The notes beneath the pieces were generated by a model. That model ran no database searches, was not told the DNA's origin, and saw nothing but the letters and a program-made list of their open reading frames with translations. The position numbers and the translations under genes were made by a program. Shown one piece after another: positions 34,773 to 46,900 of a stretch of DNA of 64,000 nucleotides; positions within the stretch are counted from its first letter, which is position 1, and each line of letters begins with the position of its first letter. This stretch comes from Panagrolaimus kolymaensis (Eukaryota; Nematoda; Chromadorea; Rhabditida; Panagrolaimidae). The stretch is from the NCBI GenBank assembly GCA_028622995.1, contig JAJQJQ010000040.1, positions 1,488,001 to 1,552,000 on the forward strand, written 5' to 3'.

Positions 34773-37700
34773 ATGTTGTTGATTTTATTTTATTTTTCTA
34801 AATTTAATTAAATTATATAATAGGAAAAGTCGCATCGTGTAATTCAAAATTTTTTATTATCTAAATAATCCCTGTCTAAAATTTTTATTCTAATTTGGTT
34901 TATTTTTTACTCATTTCAAAAAGCCTCATTTTAAAATTAAAAAATTTATGTATTTTTTTCCTGTTTATTGAATTGAGTGTTTTGGGTCTTTGTGGCCACG
35001 CCAATTAAACTCTCTTTCCGATCTTATATCCCTTTTCATTCTAAATTCTTTTCTTTTTTACGTTTTTTACGTGCGCTTTTCTTTAATTTCAACAATAACT
35101 TGAACTTTTCTTTGCGTGCGAGTTCGATTTAGCGTTTTTAAATATAAGGGTCTTTTTTTCTTCTTCCTTTTTATAAATGTATTTTTTTGCATTCTAATTT
35201 TATTTTGTTCATTTGTTTTTAACAGTAAAATATGATTTGTCTCTCATGTTTTTTTATTATCTGATAATGTTTGTTTCAAACTAATAATAATCTCTCTTGT
35301 CTTCTCCTTCTTTTTTTCATTGTAAAAATTTATAATTTTTTTGTCTTCCTCTCACTCAGTCTCTCTCCACTTTTGTGCATCAAAATTTTTTAACTTTATT
35401 TAATTTTTTACCGTCTTAAAATTTTTCTTTTTTTCCTTCTCACTGTTGTACATATTGCAAAGAAATTCTCATTTCTTATGTTTTTTTTCTTCATAAAACT
35501 GCCTAAAATCTTAAAAAAAGTTTAAAAAAATGAAAAATAAAATAAAAACTTAAAAAAATTGTGTGATACAAAAATATGTACATTGTGAAAACATAGTAAT
35601 TTTACAATCCAAGTTGAATAAACACCAAAAACCAAGCATCAAACATGAAATAGCAAAGTTGCTAACAACCGAGAAAGATTTTTACATATTTTACAAAAAA
35701 TTTAATTTGAATAATACAGAAATCAGGTACACTATTTAAAAACTATTGGGATTTTGGCTAAAAATAGGATTTTAAAAACCCATGAATTTATTTTTAACTT
35801 TCTTACTCCTTGAAACACAAAATAATCCTTTCTTTTATCAAAACATTTTTTGAATTTTAAAATAAACTTGATTATTGGGTCACAAGGTAAAGAATCAGAG
35901 TAATTTTGAAATTGAAAGACAATAAACAAAAACAAGCAATCAAAAAAAGTCAAACATGTTTTTATCGTTTTTTTTTTTGCAAAAAAATTGTTGTTTTGAA
36001 ACTTCGCAAGAGAACTAAAAAAATGAACTTTGATTTTGATTTTTACATTTTTTGTTGCTTTGTTTCGAACAAAACATTTTTTTATAGAAACGTGACAAAT
36101 TTTATCAAAAAATTATTTTAATATTTGTAAAAGAAGTAATTTGGGAAAATCGTAAAAAATTAAAGGTGCAAAATAACAAAGGTTAGTTGTCCGTTTTTTT
36201 TTGTTTTCTATTTTGCGTGTACATTAAACAGACAAAGTTTATTTAAAGTTGCCATACATAATTATTTTCAAGGTAAAAGTAACTTTCATTTCAAATGCAT
36301 CTGAAAAAATAAAAGCAACTTTATCAAGGTCAATAAAAAAAAACGGAAATTGACGTAACAATTAAAAAAGGAAGAGTATTTTTAGGTAATTCGATTACTA
36401 CTACTGTATTTAGAATCATTGTAACGATGACGTTTCGACCTCCAACGCTATTGATAAAAATTTTGAATAAAAACAGGTTAAAACAAAACAGGTAATAAAT
36501 GTGATAAATGATAATGTTCAAAGATCTTAAGAACTGTATAATTTTAATGTATGTTAAAAATGAAAGAATAAAAACTTCCTTCTTTATTTATGTTATTCTT
36601 TTCACAAATAAAATTCTCATGAAAAAAAATAAATATGAAAACAGGGGTCAAATAAAAAAGGAAAAATAGATTCTAAAATGGATCATTATATATTTTGATG
36701 GGAAAATAAAACCATCATTTTTAAGATTTTGCGGTACAGCTTTTATTATTTTATGGAAGAAGCCAACGAAGTCTTCGCATCATAAAAACAAAAGAGTTTA
36801 AAAGAAATTATTTAATTTAGGATTTTCAAAAACAGAAAAATGACCCTAAATTTATTTGAATACAACATTTTTTTGGCTTCTATTTTTAACTTTGCTTTTC
36901 AGCATTTCTTACTCTTTTTTTCCATTTTTATTTCTTTTTTTGAAGCTCAACAATTTGCTTCTAATCGTTTTGTAGGAGGAGGACGACAAAATTAAAAAAC
37001 GCTTTTGAAGTCACTTGTTTACGACTTGATGCTTTTTTTAAATATTCTTTATTATTTATTAAAAAGACAAAAATAAAAATAAGCTAACAAAAAAATCTAA
37101 AGTAGGTAAATCGTAAAAAAAAATAATTTGTTGGAGCGAGAGAAAGAATACCGTATTTAACGAAAAGAAAAAAACAGAAGAAACAAATGAAAATAAAAAA
37201 TGAAAAGTGTTGTCAAATGATTTTGAGTTTAGGCAAAGGTATACATGCATGCTTTCGATAGTATGGAAAATACGTTGAAAAATGAAAGATGTTGAAATTT
37301 GAGATCATTGAGCGACCAAGTAGTTTATTGATATATTATTTAAAATTCATTCCAATCAGATGAATGATGGTAAAGTGGCTGAGAGAGTTCATCGTTTCGA
37401 AACAAAATTCAAAATAATGATTAAGTTTTTTAATAAATGATAATTCTGCATCAATAAAAGGTGCAAATAAAAAAGATTAAACTTAAATCAATCCATTGTA
37501 GAAGCGGCTGAGAGATGACGATATGGAAGATTTGCATGTTCATGCAGGCCTTAAACCATTAACTCTAAACCAAATCAAAGCAAACACTAATACTCGTATA
37601 AACATTAAGACACAATCGATTTTTTTCTCAAACATTTAATAAATACATTAATAACGGACCTTCTCTAATCGCTCTAAAAACAAGATAATTACACGAGAAA

Positions 37701-37823
37701 AAAAGTAAACTAAATTATTAAAAATTAAATCATCGGGTTCGCAGGTAAAAAAAAAAAGAAGTAATGCGACGAAAAAAAGACATAACAATTAAAATAAAAA
37801 AAGACTGGAATTAGAGAAGAGAT
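34773..37823. other. Convergent intergenic region holding both 3' UTRs
   Basis: This 3-kb segment separates the 3' ends of the acidic protein gene (+) and the anc-1-like gene (-). It is very AT-rich with many homopolymer runs, and no coding exon or RNA gene can be supported on either strand. Long 3' UTRs could account for part of it. A TTTATT at about 37323, AATAAA on the minus strand, is a possible distal poly(A) signal for the anc-1-like gene. Confidence 0.5.
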
Positions 37824-37961
37824 CTAAAATGGCGGGGCACCGTTAGGGAAATCTAACGTAGGATCAAAGCTGCGAGCAAAATTATTTAATAATTGACAAC
37901 AATATTCATCATCACAATGTGGAACCAAACATGCGGCTCCAAGTAAAAGCACTAACATTGC
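37824..37961 (-). CDS. anc-1: Terminal exon encoding the KASH domain
   Basis: The minus-strand 138-nt exon follows a TTTCAG acceptor, is phase 0 and ends with TAG at 37826-37824. It codes 45 residues. With the end of the previous exon (RRILRTALPLQ) it forms a hydrophobic membrane segment (AMLVLLLGAACLV), then a luminal tail that includes NNFARSF and ends NGAPPF. Vertebrate nesprins have the same ALPLQ lead-in, the NNFARSF block and a terminal PPPT. The second Cys of EYCC sits 23 residues before the last residue, the position that forms a disulfide with SUN proteins in nesprins. The last four residues are APPF rather than PPPX, as fits invertebrate KASH tails. This short exon is easily missed by simple gene finding. 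Confidence 0.95.
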   Translation of the reverse strand, partial: AMLVLLLGAACLVPHCDDEYCCQLLNNFARSFDPTLDFPNGAPPF

Positions 37962-40900
37962 CTGAAATTTTTAATTTTCAAAAAAATTCAGTGAATTAAA
38001 CTTTTAAATTACCTGAAGAGGCAACGCAGTGCGTAGAATTCGGCGCCAACGGGAGCGTTGACGCAAATAATGTGCTCGAGCATCAGGGTTATCAAGATTT
38101 TCAGGAATAGGAGAAAATAGCAGATCGTCATCAGTGCTACGTGATGTTGAGGGCTGAGATTCAACATCAGCATTACCGAAGTCACTTCTGCTGCTTACAT
38201 CACTATGATAGTCTTCAGCGATTAAGTTGTCATAACCATGACTCCTTAATACATCCCGTGGATTTTCGTTAGGATAAGCGCGAGCTATGATATCAGCAAG
38301 AGCTTCCAAATCGGGATGTGGTTCATCATTTAGTTGAATTTCCAATTCCGGAACTTGTGCATTTTGCAAAGCTATTTTAATTTTTTCTTCAATATCATCA
38401 AGTGGACCATCTAGGTTATCAACGATGGGATAGTCACCAATTTTGACATATTTACGGGATTTTTGCATGTCTTCCAAATTCTGTTTCAAAGCGATAACAC
38501 TTGCTTTTAAACTATCGAGATCTTGTTCCAAAGGCTAAAAAATAATTATATCAAAAAATTAAAGTAGACAGAAAAAAAATGTTAATCAAAAGAAAAAATG
38601 CTTACAATTAGGTCGTCTAAATTACGGCTTTCAATTACACTATTAATTCGATCCAACATAACTTGTAAAGTATCTTTAATATAATTGCTAGCTGTTTCCA
38701 GACCCTTTTCTTGGCTAATTTCATTAGCCAATAGGCTCAAAACAGTTTCAAAATCTTCTCCTAACTCTTCAGAGTCAACATGTAAAAAGCGAATTTCTCC
38801 ACCCGCAGATTCCATGGGCAGCAATTTAGTGCCAAAATCAGTGGCATTCAATAAAGAAACGTTTTCTTGAATAGTTTCCAAACCAAGCTAAAAGCGAATT
38901 GGTTTAATAAATATGAATTTAAAAAAAAGGTTTTTAAAGTTTACTTTAAGATTTTCAAGTTGATTTTCTGCAACATCAAGGGAACGTAAATCCTTGTTTG
39001 CTTCAAAATCGTTTAATACATTACGAGCTTGATCAACTTGATCATTAGCATTATCACGTTCACGAACAAAATCAATCCATAAATTATAACGGGTATTAAG
39101 GTCATTTTGAGCAATTTGAGCTTGTGGAATTAATTCATTCAATGGTTGAATAATTGTTATATTTTCAGAAGCATTAGCATTATCAATAATGGCATTTGTA
39201 TCTTGAAGTTTGCCATTAATGCGTTCTGCAAGATCATGATAGCTTATTGGAATTGCAGTTGGATCAGCAAGGGTTTGATGAGCTTGACGAATGAGATCAG
39301 CTAAATCATTATAATAATGATTTGTATCTGCTTGTAATTGTTCTGATGCAATTGCAGAAGCAAGTTGATCGGTAAGATTATTTCTTGCATTTTGTAAACG
39401 TTCAACAGCAGCATCAAGTGCTCTATGAAGTTCATCAAGTTCATTTTGTTTATCTGCATCAAGGTTATTTTTATTAATTTGTTCATCCGAAAGCTTTGAT
39501 CGTATAGCATTTATTCGAGCTTCTTCAGCTTCAAGGGTATTAATACGATCTTGAAGATTATTAGGTGTTGCATTATCAATATTTGATTGAGCAGCAGTGA
39601 TATCATTATTAAGGGTATTAAGTTGTTCATCAATTGCGCGTTTAGATGCAATAAAAGCCGCAAGTGCAGCAGCTTTTTCGCCTACAGCATCACCAAGTTT
39701 TTTAAGAAGATCGGTAAGGCGTGAAAGATTCCATTGAGATTTTTCACGAATTTCATCACCTTCAGGGCCTTCAGGAATTTTTTCCAAAAGATCTTCAAGT
39801 TTACGCTTGTGTTCAGTAAGGTCATTAAAAGCATGTTGTTGTTGTTCAAGATTTTCAGGAAGAGCTGCTTCATAAATATCTGCTTGGTGTTGTAAATCAA
39901 CTGTAATAAGTTCAATTGCTGGGGCAACTGTATCAAGTTTAGCACGATTTTCAAGAGTTTTACGCTTTTCATCAAGATTTGATTGAATTGTATCAAGTTG
40001 AGCGGATAAATTGGGATTTGTAATTGAATGTTGAATATGATTAAGAGGTTGTTGAATTTTGTCATCAAGGTTATTAGCTTGTTTACGTAATTTACGAATT
40101 TGCTCAGCTAAATCCCCACTCTTTCTAATTTCATCATCATTAATGCCAGCTTCACCAAGAGTGAGAGCATTAATACCGATATCATTAATTTTCTTTAATA
40201 AATCATTATAATCATGAAGAAGTTTTTCTTCTGTATTAATATCTTCATTAAGTGGAGCAGTTAATGCTTTAATATCAGAGCGTAATTGTTCTGTACGTCG
40301 GAATAATGCATCACGAGTTGGTTTATCACTAATTTCATCAATATTAAGAGGTGTAATAGCTTCAATAATTTTATTAAGGGCACCTAGATCTTCTTTTGCT
40401 TCAATATGGGGTTTAAGTTCACCAATAGGATATTTGGTTAAAATATTTTGTTTGGAATTCTCCAAATCAGCAAGTTGATTTTCAATTGCATTAATAATAT
40501 CATTTTGTTTCCTTGCATTTTCAAGTTTCTTTGAATGTTTATCATTTATAGCTTGAGCACGCTTTTTGATGGCTTTTTTACGCTTTTTCATTTCATCATT
40601 TGGAATGGGCAAAGTATCAATGCTTGAAATAAGTTGGTTAATAGGAATAAGCTGTTGTTCACTTAATTGTTCCAAAAGTAATATATCATTAGGTAAAATT
40701 GAATCAAGGTCACGCTCAACATTAGCAAGACCATCTTCAGCTTTATTAATTTGATCTGTGAAACCTTGTAATTCTTGACGTTTAGCAGTTTCATTTTCAA
40801 CATTATCATAAAGTTTATTTAATTGATCATCAAGGGCTTGTTGACGTTGAAGTAAATTATTAAATTTAACCGATGGTTGAGTTAATGGTAAAAGATTATT

Positions 40901-43900
40901 AAGGTCATTTTCTTTTACTTTTAATTTATTCCCATTATCAGCATTTTGTTGTTTAATAGCATTAACATTTTCAATATTTATTTGTGGATCAGAAGGATTG
41001 AGATCATTGATGGCTTTAATGGTATTATCAAGCTCTTTAGCAATATTATCAAGATCGATATTGAATTGTTCAAGCTTATTTGCCCTGTCAATAGCTGATT
41101 GCTGTGTGGCATCAAGGCGTTGACGTAAATCAGATATTTCATTGGCTGATTTATTTTGTAATTCATTTGCATCCGGATTGCTTGGATCAAGTTGTTGCAA
41201 AAGGATATCAACTTGTGAAATATGGGGAATACTGGTTTCAAGAATTTCGGCAACTTTACGTAGGTCTTCAACAGTTGCAGCAGGATCATTATCAATGCGT
41301 TCAGCTTTATCAATGTCATCACGTAAAATAGAAATTTCACGATTGAGATTTGACGAAATTCCAGCTAATGCAAGCTTATCCGCTGCATCTTTTTCTTGTT
41401 CATTAAGGGATTGGGCGATATCATTTAGACGTTCTCGAATTAATGGAAGGTTTAATGTATCACTATGATTAATAATGGTATTTGGATCTTGTGCTCGTTT
41501 TTCAAGTTGTTCAAGCTTGTCTTCAATAGGCTTTAATTGTTCATGAATGGAATTTAAAGCAGCAGGCTTTTTATCAAGATCATCCAATTTATGAACAGAA
41601 ATAGCATCTTCACCAAGTTTATTGATGGTATCAATAAGGGCATTTTGGTCGGCAATAAGCTTATTTTCGCGTTCAATATCTTGTTCCAAACGATTAATAA
41701 AATCTTCACGAGTTTTGTTTAAATTATTTAATTGATTTTGAAGATCATTAAGTTGGTTTTTAACTTCATCATTATCTGGAAGCTGCTTTTGAAGCCAATC
41801 ATTTGTTTTTCTGAGTTGCTTTTCAACATCTTTAAGACGTGAATCAATTGCTTCAGCGCGACGTACACCATCTTTTGCAGATGAAAGAGATTGAGGTGTA
41901 TTAAATTCATTTTCAAGTGATTGAACTGCTTCAGTTATAGCATTAGCTTGATCATCAAGCTCAGATTTTTTGTTATTCCATTGAGAAATATTATCAAGTT
42001 GCTTTTGAAGATCATTACATTTTTCAAGTAATTTTTTAAGTAATTCATTCGCATCATTATGGCTTTTATCATGTTGATAGCGTTCTTCATCAGTAAAGCT
42101 TTGAATAACTTCATCTGGAATTTCATCAATGCGATCTAAGTGTTGTTTAAGATCAGTTGCTCGCTTAGTTAAATCATCAAGGGTTGATTGAGCATTATCA
42201 GCATTAAGATTATTTGCATCTGCAACAATGGGTTGAGCTGCAGAAACTTCATTAATGAATATTTCAAGACTTTCAACATCTTTTTGGGCTTTATCAACAT
42301 TTTGATGTTCCTTTTCCTTTTCAGCAAGCTTTATTTTAAGAGTTTCAAGTAAATCTTTAGCTTTTTGTTCTTCAGCTTCAAGTTGTGGAACATCAATACC
42401 TCCTTCAAATGCTTTACGGGCAATTTCATTAAGGGTTGGAGTAAGGTTATTTTCAATATCATCGATTGCATTACGTAAATTAATAATTTGTTCATCGCGG
42501 GTTTCACCAATAATTTGTGGTTCTTTTGGTGCTTTTGATTTTTTGCCACGCTTTTTGCTTGATTCTGGCTCATCAATAATCATAACATTTTGTTGAATAT
42601 TTTTAAGCTTTTCAATATTTGCATTGACATTATCATTTAATTTTCGTTTTAATGCATTACGAGCATCAGCTTTAGCTTTAACTTCTTCAACTTGTTGTTG
42701 TAATTCAGCAACAATAGGATCATGCTCTGGTAATTGGGAAAGGTGTTGATGAATTTGCACAAAGGATTCTTCAGTAATATCGGGTTGTTGGGTAAGAATA
42801 TCAATTTGTTGGCGAGTTTCAATGATACGCTTTTCTTTTTCAAGATTATTAAGATCTTGAATGCGTTGTTGACAAACTCTTTCAAGTTCCATTAAGCGAT
42901 TTTTAATTTCATCTAATGATGGTTCATTTTCTCGTTCAACAATTCGTCGATTTCGACGTGCATCTGAATCCAAATTTGTTAAGCGTTCCATTTCAGTTCG
43001 AAGTGGTGGCAATGCTTTATCTTGAATTTCAATTAAATTTTCTTTATCCAATGATGGAACATCGCTGTTGAGATTTGTTATTTCAGCAATAACTTTATTA
43101 ATACCATCTTTAATTCCCCGCTCCTCTGAGATTTCATTATGCAAAGATGTTAAATAATTTTCAAAATCTTCATTTGTTTGTTCCCAATCAGTTTCAACAA
43201 ATCGAACATCCGCATAAGGCATTTCACATGGATCTAACTTTTCAGAAAGTTCTTGAAGTTGCAATAATGTTGGTTTATGACTGTTAAAGAAATTATTTGC
43301 AGTCTAAAAAATAATTTTTAATTAATAAATATGAATTTAAAAAAAAGGTTTTTAAAGTTTACTTTAAGATTTTCAAGTTGATTTTCTGCAACATCAAGGG
43401 AACGTAAATCCTTGTTTGCTTCAAAATCGTTTAATACATTACGAGCTTGATCAACTTGATCATTAGCATTATCACGTTCACGAACAAAATCAATCCATAA
43501 ATTATAACGGGTATTAAGGTCATTTTGAGCAATTTGAGCTTGTGGAATTAATTCATTCAATGGTTGAATAATTGTTATATTTTCAGAAGCATTAGCATTA
43601 TCAATAATGGCATTTGTATCTTGAAGTTTGCCATTAATGCGTTCTGCAAGATCATGATAGCTTATTGGAATTGCAGTTGGATCAGCAAGGGTTTGATGAG
43701 CTTGACGAATGAGATCAGCTAAATCATTATAATAATGATTTGTATCTGCTTGTAATTGTTCTGATGCAATTGCAGAAGCAAGTTGATCGGTAAGATTATT
43801 TCTTGCATTTTGTAAACGTTCAACAGCAGCATCAAGTGCTCTATGAAGTTCATCAAGTTCATTTTGTTTATCTGCATCAAGGTTATTTTTATTAATTTGT

Positions 43901-46900
43901 TCATCCGAAAGCTTTGATCGTATAGCATTTATTCGAGCTTCTTCAGCTTCAAGGGTATTAATACGATCTTGAAGATTATTAGGTGTTGCATTATCAATAT
44001 TTGATTGAGCAGCAGTGATATCATTATTAAGGGTATTAAGTTGTTCATCAATTGCGCGTTTAGATGCAATAAAAGCCGCAAGTGCAGCAGCTTTTTCGCC
44101 TACAGCATCACCAAGTTTTTTAAGAAGATCGGTAAGGCGTGAAAGATTCCATTGAGATTTTTCACGAATTTCATCACCTTCAGGGCCTTCAGGAATTTTT
44201 TCCAAAAGATCTTCAAGTTTACGCTTGTGTTCAGTAAGGTCATTAAAAGCATGTTGTTGTTGTTCAAGATTTTCAGGAAGAGCTGCTTCATAAATATCTG
44301 CTTGGTGTTGTAAATCAACTGTAATAAGTTCAATTGCTGGGGCAACTGTATCAAGTTTAGCACGATTTTCAAGAGTTTTACGCTTTTCATCAAGATTTGA
44401 TTGAATTGTATCAAGTTGAGCGGATAAATTGGGATTTGTAATTGAATGTTGAATATGATTAAGAGGTTGTTGAATTTTGTCATCAAGGTTATTAGCTTGT
44501 TTACGTAATTTACGAATTTGCTCAGCTAAATCCCCACTCTTTCTAATTTCATCATCATTAATGCCAGCTTCACCAAGAGTGAGAGCATTAATACCGATAT
44601 CATTAATTTTCTTTAATAAATCATTATAATCATGAAGAAGTTTTTCTTCTGTATTAATATCTTCATTAAGTGGAGCAGTTAATGCTTTAATATCAGAGCG
44701 TAATTGTTCTGTACGTCGGAATAATGCATCACGAGTTGGTTTATCACTAATTTCATCAATATTAAGAGGTGTAATAGCTTCAATAATTTTATTAAGGGCA
44801 CCTAGATCTTCTTTTGCTTCAATATGGGGTTTAAGTTCACCAATAGGATATTTGGTTAAAATATTTTGTTTGGAATTCTCCAAATCAGCAAGTTGATTTT
44901 CAATTGCATTAATAATATCATTTTGTTTCCTTGCATTTTCAAGTTTCTTTGAATGTTTATCATTTATAGCTTGAGCACGCTTTTTGATGGCTTTTTTACG
45001 CTTTTTCATTTCATCATTTGGAATGGGCAAAGTATCAATGCTTGAAATAAGTTGGTTAATAGGAATAAGCTGTTGTTCACTTAATTGTTCCAAAAGTAAT
45101 ATATCATTAGGTAAAATTGAATCAAGGTCACGCTCAACATTAGCAAGACCATCTTCAGCTTTATTAATTTGATCTGTGAAACCTTGTAATTCTTGACGTT
45201 TAGCAGTTTCATTTTCAACATTATCATAAAGTTTATTTAATTGATCATCAAGGGCTTGTTGACGTTGAAGTAAATTATTAAATTTAACCGATGGTTGAGT
45301 TAATGGTAAAAGATTATTAAGGTCATTTTCTTTTACTTTTAATTTATTCCCATTATCAGCATTTTGTTGTTTAATAGCATTAACATTTTCAATATTTATT
45401 TGTGGATCAGAAGGATTGAGATCATTGATGGCTTTAATGGTATTATCAAGCTCTTTAGCAATATTATCAAGATCGATATTGAATTGTTCAAGCTTATTTG
45501 CCCTGTCAATAGCTGATTGCTGTGTGGCATCAAGGCGTTGACGTAAATCAGATATTTCATTGGCTGATTTATTTTGTAACTCATTTGCATCCGGATTGCT
45601 TGGATCAAGTTGTTGCAAAAGGATATCAACTTGTGAAATATGGGGAATACTGGTTTCAAGAATTTCGGCAACTTTACGTAGGTCTTCAACAGTTGCAGCA
45701 GGATCATTATCAATGCGTTCAGCTTTATCAATGTCATCACGTAAAATAGAAATTTCACGATTGAGATTTGACGAAATTCCAGCTAATGCAAGCTTATCCG
45801 CTGCATCTTTTTCTTGTTCATTAAGGGATTGGGCGATATCATTTAGACGTTCTCGAATTAATGGAAGGTTTAATGTATCACTATGATTAATAATGGTATT
45901 TGGATCTTGTGCTCGTTTTTCAAGTTGTTCAAGCTTGTCTTCAATAGGCTTTAATTGTTCATGAATGGAATTTAAAGCAGCAGGCTTTTTATCAAGATCA
46001 TCCAATTTATGAACAGAAATAGCATCTTCACCAAGTTTATTGATGGTATCAATAAGGGCATTTTGGTCGGCAATAAGCTTATTTTCGCGTTCAATATCTT
46101 GTTCCAAACGATTAATAAAATCTTCACGAGTTTTGTTTAAATTATTTAATTGATTTTGAAGATCATTAAGTTGGTTTTTAACTTCATCATTATCTGGAAG
46201 CTGCTTTTGAAGCCAATCATTTGTTTTTCTGAGTTGCTTTTCAACATCTTTAAGACGTGAATCAATTGCTTCAGCGCGACGTACACCATCTTTTGCAGAT
46301 GAAAGAGATTGAGGTGTATTAAATTCATTTTCAAGTGATTGAACTGCTTCAGTTATAGCATTAGCTTGATCATCAAGCTCAGATTTTTTGTTATTCCATT
46401 GAGAAATATTATCAAGTTGCTTTTGAAGATCATTACATTTTTCAAGTAATTTTTTAAGTAATTCATTCGCATCATTATGGCTTTTATCATGTTGATAGCG
46501 TTCTTCATCAGTAAAGCTTTGAATAACTTCATCTGGAATTTCATCAATGCGATCTAAGTGTTGTTTAAGATCAGTTGCTCGCTTAGTTAAATCATCAAGG
46601 GTTGATTGAGCATTATCAGCATTAAGATTATTTGCATCTGCAACAATGGGTTGAGCTGCAGAAACTTCATTAATGAATATTTCAAGACTTTCAACATCTT
46701 TTTGGGCTTTATCAACATTTTGATGTTCCTTTTCCTTTTCAGCAAGCTTTATTTTAAGAGTTTCAAGTAAATCTTTAGCTTTTTGTTCTTCAGCTTCAAG
46801 TTGTGGAACATCAATACCTCCTTCAGATGCTTTACGGGCAATTTCATTAAGGGTTGGAGTAAGGTTATTTTCAATATCATCGATTGCATTACGTAAATTA

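Noticed and set aside
40978..41468. Open frames in other frames that recur in every repeat unit (about 60-128 codons)
   Set aside because: They recur only because the DNA repeats; composition follows the main frame and no start or splice context supports them.
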